Shown here: piece by piece, positions 51,866-55,252 of the stretch
Layout: every line of letters starts with the position of its first letter
Numbering within the stretch: the stretch's first letter is position 1
Source of the DNA: Actinomycetes bacterium
GTDB lineage: Bacteria > Actinomycetota > Thermoleophilia > BMS3ABIN01
Assembly (NCBI GenBank): GCA_021787475.1
Contig: JAJYLW010000015.1
Coordinates: 1 to 55,252, forward strand
DNA length: 55,252 bases
Reading direction: 5' to 3'
Notes under the pieces: generated by a model
The model's database searches: none
What the model saw: only the letters and a program-made list of their open reading frames with translations
What the model was told of the DNA's origin: nothing
Translations under genes and position numbers: made by a program

Positions 51866-51913
51866 CAATATGCTTCCGATTTCCGCATGTGAGGGCAGGG
51901 GTAAATAATAGTA

Positions 51914-52303
51914 ATGCATAAACTGATTCGCAACCAGGAAGGCGCGTGCGTCACCAGGCTCATTGTCCTGGCATTGGTGGCGATTGTCATTGTCCTGTTC
52001 GTGCTCGACGGCATCTCTGTGCTTAGGGCTTACAACACGGCAGGCGACGTCTCGACGGCTGCCGCCCAGGCGGCCGAATCGGAGTGGAAGGTGAGTAAGA
52101 ACGACACTCAGGCCCGGGCAGCCGCCGCCGGCTACTGCCAGGATCATGGCCTCACAATTGCCGATTTCCAGGTTCTTGACAGGCCGTTTCATGGATACTT
52201 GGTCAGCTGCCCTGCTGACGCCAGCACGCGCATTTTTAAACGGCTGCCCTGGTTCATGAACCTGATCCATCAGGTCAACGCGGGCAGCGCTTACGAGTCC
52301 TGA
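51914..52303 (+). CDS. Small membrane-anchored protein, TadE-like N-terminus
   Basis: A 129-residue protein with one N-terminal membrane helix ([20 protein letters not shown]) near residues 16-35 and an outside domain of about 90 residues with two cysteines (YCQDHG and SCPAD), possibly a disulfide. The start region [16 protein letters not shown] resembles pseudopilin-like TadE/TadG proteins, but there are no pilus genes nearby. The family is not recognised. It lies between the secreted GH57-like protein and trpB2. Confidence 0.5.
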   Translation: MHKLIRNQEGACVTRLIVLALVAIVIVLFVLDGISVLRAYNTAGDVSTAAAQAAESEWKVSKNDTQARAAAAGYCQDHGLTIADFQVLDRPFHGYLVSCPADASTRIFKRLPWFMNLIHQVNAGSAYES

Positions 52304-52409
52304 GCCGGCGACTCTCTTCGGGAGCGTCAGATGGGGTGCGCTATTGCCAAGACCAGCCTATCAGGCTAGAGTTCAGGATAAGCTCAATCTTATACGCCGG
52401 AGGTTTTTC

Positions 52410-53771
52410 ATGGCAGTCAAAATGATTCTTTCAGAAGACCTGCTTCCCACCCGTTGGTATAACATAGTGCCCGACATGCCGCCCGGCAGCCTCAAGCCGC
52501 CGCTCGATCCGGCCACCGGCGAGCCGGTGGGTCCGGAGGCGCTGGCGCCACTGTTTCCCATGTCACTGATCGGCCAGGAAGTCAGCAGCGAGCGCTTTGT
52601 TGACATCCCCGAAGAAGTTCAGGAGATCTACAAGCTGTGGCGGCCGACGCCGCTGATCCGGGCGCAGCGGCTGGAGAAGGCGCTTGATACGCCCGCCAGG
52701 ATCTATTTTAAATACGAGGGCGTCAGCCCGGCCGGCTCCCACAAGCCCAACACCTCCGTGCCGCAGGCCTATTTCAACCGGAAGGCGGGCATCAAGCGCA
52801 TCGCCACCGAGACAGGCGCCGGCCAGTGGGGAAGCGCCATGGCCTTGGCGACGGAGATGTTTGGCATGGACTGCACTGTTTACATGGTCAGGATCAGCTT
52901 CGAACAGAAGCCTTACCGGCGCAGCATGATGGAAGTCTGGGGCGCGGAGGTACTCGCAAGCCCGACCGACCGCACCAGCTCCGGCCGGGCGGTGCTTGAG
53001 CAGGATCCGGATTCGCTGGGCAGCCTCGGCATCGCCATTAGCGAGGCGAGCGAGGACGCCGCGACTCACGACGACACAAATTATTCGCTTGGCAGCGTTC
53101 TTAACCACGTGCTCATGCATCAAACCGTGGTGGGCGAGGAGGCCGTGCAGCAGATGGAGATGGCCGGCGACTACCCTGACATTGTCATCGGCTGCATTGG
53201 CGGCGGCAGCAATTACGCCGGCCTCGCCTTTCCGTTCATGCGGGACAGGCTTGCGGGCAAAAAACAGGTCGAGTTTCTGGCCGCCGAACCGAGCGCCTGC
53301 CCCACGGTCACCAAAGGAAAGCTCACCTATGACTTTGGCGACGCCCTCGGGTCAACGCCGCTTTTCATGATGCACACGCTTGGGCACGACTTTACTCCTC
53401 CCGGCATTCACGCGGGCGGCCTCCGCTATCACGCCATGGCTCCGTTGATCAGCGCCCTGGTTGACACGGGCAACATGAGCGCTGTCGCATATGGCCAGAC
53501 AGAGGTTTTCGCGGCGGCCATCACCTTTGCCCGCGCCGAGGCGATCATCCCGGCCCCGGAATCAAGCCACGCCATCAAGGCTGCCATCGACGAAGCAGTC
53601 AATGCGCGCGAGGCCGGCGAAGAAAGGGTTATTCTCTTCAACTTGAGCGGCCACGGCCATTTTGACATGAGCGCCTACGATCAGTACCTAAGCGGCAAGC
53701 TGACCGATTATGCCTATCCGGAGGAGAAGATCAGGGAATCGATGGCGAGGATTCCCAAGGGAAAGTGGTAG
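52410..53771 (+). CDS. trpB: TrpB2-type tryptophan synthase beta chain
   Basis: A 453-residue PLP enzyme making tryptophan from indole and serine. The length and the N-terminal block [14 protein letters not shown] mark the TrpB2 subgroup, which usually works without a TrpA partner. The PLP lysine is in [14 protein letters not shown] near residue 115, the [10 protein letters not shown] motif follows, and the phosphate loop [11 protein letters not shown] is near 273. ATG at 52410 is chosen because ggaggttttttc precedes it. No trpA or other trp genes are nearby, as expected for TrpB2. The short gap after it leads into the mobile element. Confidence 0.92.
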   Translation: MAVKMILSEDLLPTRWYNIVPDMPPGSLKPPLDPATGEPVGPEALAPLFPMSLIGQEVSSERFVDIPEEVQEIYKLWRPTPLIRAQRLEKALDTPARIYFKYEGVSPAGSHKPNTSVPQAYFNRKAGIKRIATETGAGQWGSAMALATEMFGMDCTVYMVRISFEQKPYRRSMMEVWGAEVLASPTDRTSSGRAVLEQDPDSLGSLGIAISEASEDAATHDDTNYSLGSVLNHVLMHQTVVGEEAVQQMEMAGDYPDIVIGCIGGGSNYAGLAFPFMRDRLAGKKQVEFLAAEPSACPTVTKGKLTYDFGDALGSTPLFMMHTLGHDFTPPGIHAGGLRYHAMAPLISALVDTGNMSAVAYGQTEVFAAAITFARAEAIIPAPESSHAIKAAIDEAVNAREAGEERVILFNLSGHGHFDMSAYDQYLSGKLTDYAYPEEKIRESMARIPKGKW

Positions 53772-53813
53772 CGCCCCGAAACTCGGGAAACTTGGAGGGA
53801 ACTAGGGGAGGGG

Positions 53814-54617
53814 ACTCGGGGACATAATACTATTTTTTTTGCAGGGCTTTTTATTTCAATTTGACACCTGTCAGAGTTTCCACTATAAAGCTGTTTTATG
53901 GCAAGAGTCGCGCGGGTTGTTGCACCCAGAGTCCCTCATCATGTTACGCAACGCGGAAATAGACGGCAGCGGACTTTTTTCTCAGAAGAGGACTTCAGGC
54001 TCTATAAGGTTCTTCTGAAGGAATGGTGTCAATTTCATTGCGTCGAGATTTGGGCATATTGCCTGATGCCTAATCATGTTCATTTAGTTCTAGTTCCTCC
54101 AACGGAGGAAAGCCTCCGTTTAGCAGTTGGTGAAGCACACCGCCGCTACACTGCAAAAGTCAATAAAAGACAAGGTTGGACTGGCTGTCTTTGGCAGGGC
54201 CGGTTTTTCTCTTATCCAATGGATGATTCTTATCTTCTCAGGACGGTCAACTACATCGAAATGAATCCAGTAAGGGCTGGAATATGCAAAGACCCGGATG
54301 AATATCGTTGGAGCAGCGCCGCAGATCGCATTAACGATGTTGGTGATTCAGTGATAACCCCAAATATTTTTACCAATTTTGCCAAGCAGCAGTTTCGGCA
54401 GATAATGCTGCTCAGTGATGAGGAACTGGAAGAGATAAGAATCCACGAAAGGACAGGACGGCCGCTTGGCTCAGAAAGTTTCGTCGAGGAACTTGAAAAG
54501 AATCTCGGTAGAGACCTGAAACCGCGTAAAAGTGGCAGACCCGCGAAAGTCAGTGCATTGTAAAAACGATGATGGATTCAAAAACACCTGGAATTAAATA
54601 GTATTGTGTCCCCGAGT
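53814..54617 (+). mobile_element. RAYT (IS200-like) element with 22-bp inverted ends
   Basis: The left end actcggggacataatactattt (53814-53835, here split as actcggggac + ataatactattt) and the right end at 54596-54617 are inverted copies matching at 21 of 22 bases. Between them lies one transposase-like gene. The right end runs into tandem gtgtccccgagttaa units. This is the usual look of a REP-associated tyrosine transposase with its repeats. Confidence 0.8.
53898..54563 (+). CDS. REP-associated tyrosine transposase (Y1_Tnp, IS200-like)
   Basis: A 221-residue protein of the Y1 transposase family. MARVARVVAPRVPHHVTQRGN opens it (first 20 only: MARVARVVAPRVPHHVTQRG), YCLMPNHVHLVL near residue 55 is the HUH metal site, and NYIEMNPVRAGI near 115 contains the catalytic Tyr region. 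The WQGRFFSYP segment is typical of RAYTs. Codon use is more A/T-rich than the neighbours, which fits recent arrival. The reading frame is intact, so the element may still be active. Confidence 0.9.
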   Translation: MARVARVVAPRVPHHVTQRGNRRQRTFFSEEDFRLYKVLLKEWCQFHCVEIWAYCLMPNHVHLVLVPPTEESLRLAVGEAHRRYTAKVNKRQGWTGCLWQGRFFSYPMDDSYLLRTVNYIEMNPVRAGICKDPDEYRWSSAADRINDVGDSVITPNIFTNFAKQQFRQIMLLSDEELEEIRIHERTGRPLGSESFVEELEKNLGRDLKPRKSGRPAKVSAL

Positions 54618-54652
54618 TAAGTGTCCCCGAGTTAAGTGTGTCCCCGAGTTAA
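54606..54652. repeat. Three tandem gtgtccccgagttaa units
   Basis: Units lie at 54606-54620, 54621-54635 and 54638-54652, the last two separated by two bases. The first is part of the RAYT element's right end. They may be repeat ends left by the element. Confidence 0.8.
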
Positions 54653-54653
54653 G

Positions 54654-55252
54654 TCAGGCAACCCACGTCCATAGCACAAACTTGGCGGTGAGCAGCCCCA
54701 GGAAGGTGAGGGAAAAGACCATCACCAGCCGGTCAAACCACGGGCGCTCTTCGCCCCAGAGGGCCGCCAGGATGAAGAGCGGAAAGGCAGTCAGGACAAA
54801 GCGCGGCATCGAGAACAGCGGCACATACTTGGATGGCAGGGAAAGCGGCAGCAGCAGGGCCACCATTGAGTAGAGCGAGTAATGCAGCGGCAGCCGTTTA
54901 AAGGCGGCGATGGCCAGCCCCAGGAAAGGCAGCGTAAAAAGCAGGTTCATAACGTTGTAAGTTGACCAGAGACGCGGATCAAAGTCAAGAGGAGTGTAGG
55001 AAATGTCCTTTGTTGACAGAATAGTTGACATGCCGTTGTAGGCGGCCCTGATTCCCTCCCCGAGCCCCCCCAGGGGGCCGAAAGGAACGCTCAGCTGGCG
55101 CAGCCAGTTTCCCTGCGCCTTGGAGAACAGCAGCGCGTCGCCAAAGTGCACCCCCAGGTAGAGCATCCACGCCGCCAGGCCCGCCGCCGGCAGGAGCAAA
55201 AACAGTCCTTCCCCCCTTACCCGCCGCCAGCTCCAGTTTTTGTCTTTAAGAT
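54654..55252 (-). CDS. Membrane glycosyltransferase (PIG-V/mannosyltransferase-like), partial
   Basis: The last 199 residues of a polytopic membrane protein whose start lies beyond the right edge of the window; the frame stays open to the end. At least five hydrophobic segments are present, for example LLLPAAGLAAWMLYLGVHFG and LLFTLPFLGLAIAAF. The order of motifs (KAQGNW, YVPLFSMPRFVLTAFPLF, then an aromatic end) resembles PIG-V-type mannosyltransferases that use lipid-linked sugar. Its stop overlaps the last base pair of the repeat units beside the RAYT element. Confidence 0.65.
   Translation of the reverse strand, partial: LKDKNWSWRRVRGEGLFLLLPAAGLAAWMLYLGVHFGDALLFSKAQGNWLRQLSVPFGPLGGLGEGIRAAYNGMSTILSTKDISYTPLDFDPRLWSTYNVMNLLFTLPFLGLAIAAFKRLPLHYSLYSMVALLLPLSLPSKYVPLFSMPRFVLTAFPLFILAALWGEERPWFDRLVMVFSLTFLGLLTAKFVLWTWVA

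Noticed and set aside
54606-54652. Tandem repeats as a CRISPR array
   Set aside because: Units of 15 bases follow each other with zero or two bases between them; there are no spacers and no cas genes.
1-55252. Selenoprotein genes read through UGA
   Set aside because: I compared gene ends with family lengths and found no gene whose conserved domain continues past an in-frame UGA.

Overview
The window reads as about 55 kb of a GC-rich chromosome from an uncultivated anaerobe. Several signs point to a Gram-positive, actinobacterium-like host rather than a proteobacterium: the FmdB, YtxH and PHP-GT4 protein types, the ResB/CcsA (system II) cytochrome maturation genes, a possible leaderless promoter, and no outer-membrane genes in view. 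The heme pathway present (siroheme/Ahb route) is the one typical of anaerobes and sulfate reducers. The taxonomic call is inference only.

Layout: 171-725 is a small zinc-finger membrane protein. 839-4093 (minus) holds a three-gene set related to 2-hydroxyacyl-CoA dehydratase activases (COG1924/COG3581/COG3580 types). 4296-7412 (minus) is a GT4 glycosyltransferase, polysaccharide deacetylase and flippase-like operon. 7871-9674 carries FmdB, SurE and a HAD phosphatase. 9763-22611 is a long plus-strand tetrapyrrole block: CobA-HemD, AhbC, AhbD, AhbA, AhbB, then a membrane glycosyltransferase and a methyltransferase, then ResB, CcsA, a precorrin-2 dehydrogenase, HemA and HemC. This makes heme b from glutamyl-tRNA by way of siroheme and attaches it to c-type cytochromes. 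HemL and HemB are not in the window. 22784-26361 (minus) holds an orphan RiPP-like precursor peptide, a SLOG protein, an MrfA-like helicase and a zinc-ribbon protein.

27499-41104 is the most unusual part, a cell-surface electron-transfer and adhesion locus. It has a hexaheme cytochrome, a lipoprotein, a TPR protein and a membrane-anchored NHL propeller. Next comes a 1373-residue protein made of a NosD-like beta-helix, nine disulfide-containing Ig-like repeats and a C-terminal hexaheme domain collinear with the separate cytochrome. After it come a promoter and terminator that define a possible small RNA or attenuator, a second beta-helix protein sharing the same head but carrying four WTWYDNQSPG-type repeats, and a membrane diguanylate cyclase with a Cys-rich two-CW-like domain. 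The heme and cytochrome-maturation block upstream would supply these proteins.

41633-45186 (minus) is a selenocysteine locus: selA, selB and the tRNA-Sec gene, next to a frameshifted remnant of a surface-protein domain. 45406-53771 carries a PHP-GT4 fusion, a PIG-L deacetylase, a trehalose-phosphatase-like HAD protein, a secreted GH57-like protein, a small membrane-anchored protein and a TrpB2-type tryptophan synthase. 53814-54617 is a RAYT-type IS200-like element with matching inverted ends. The window ends inside a membrane glycosyltransferase gene on the minus strand. Short dispersed repeats of several families sit in many of the intergenic gaps.
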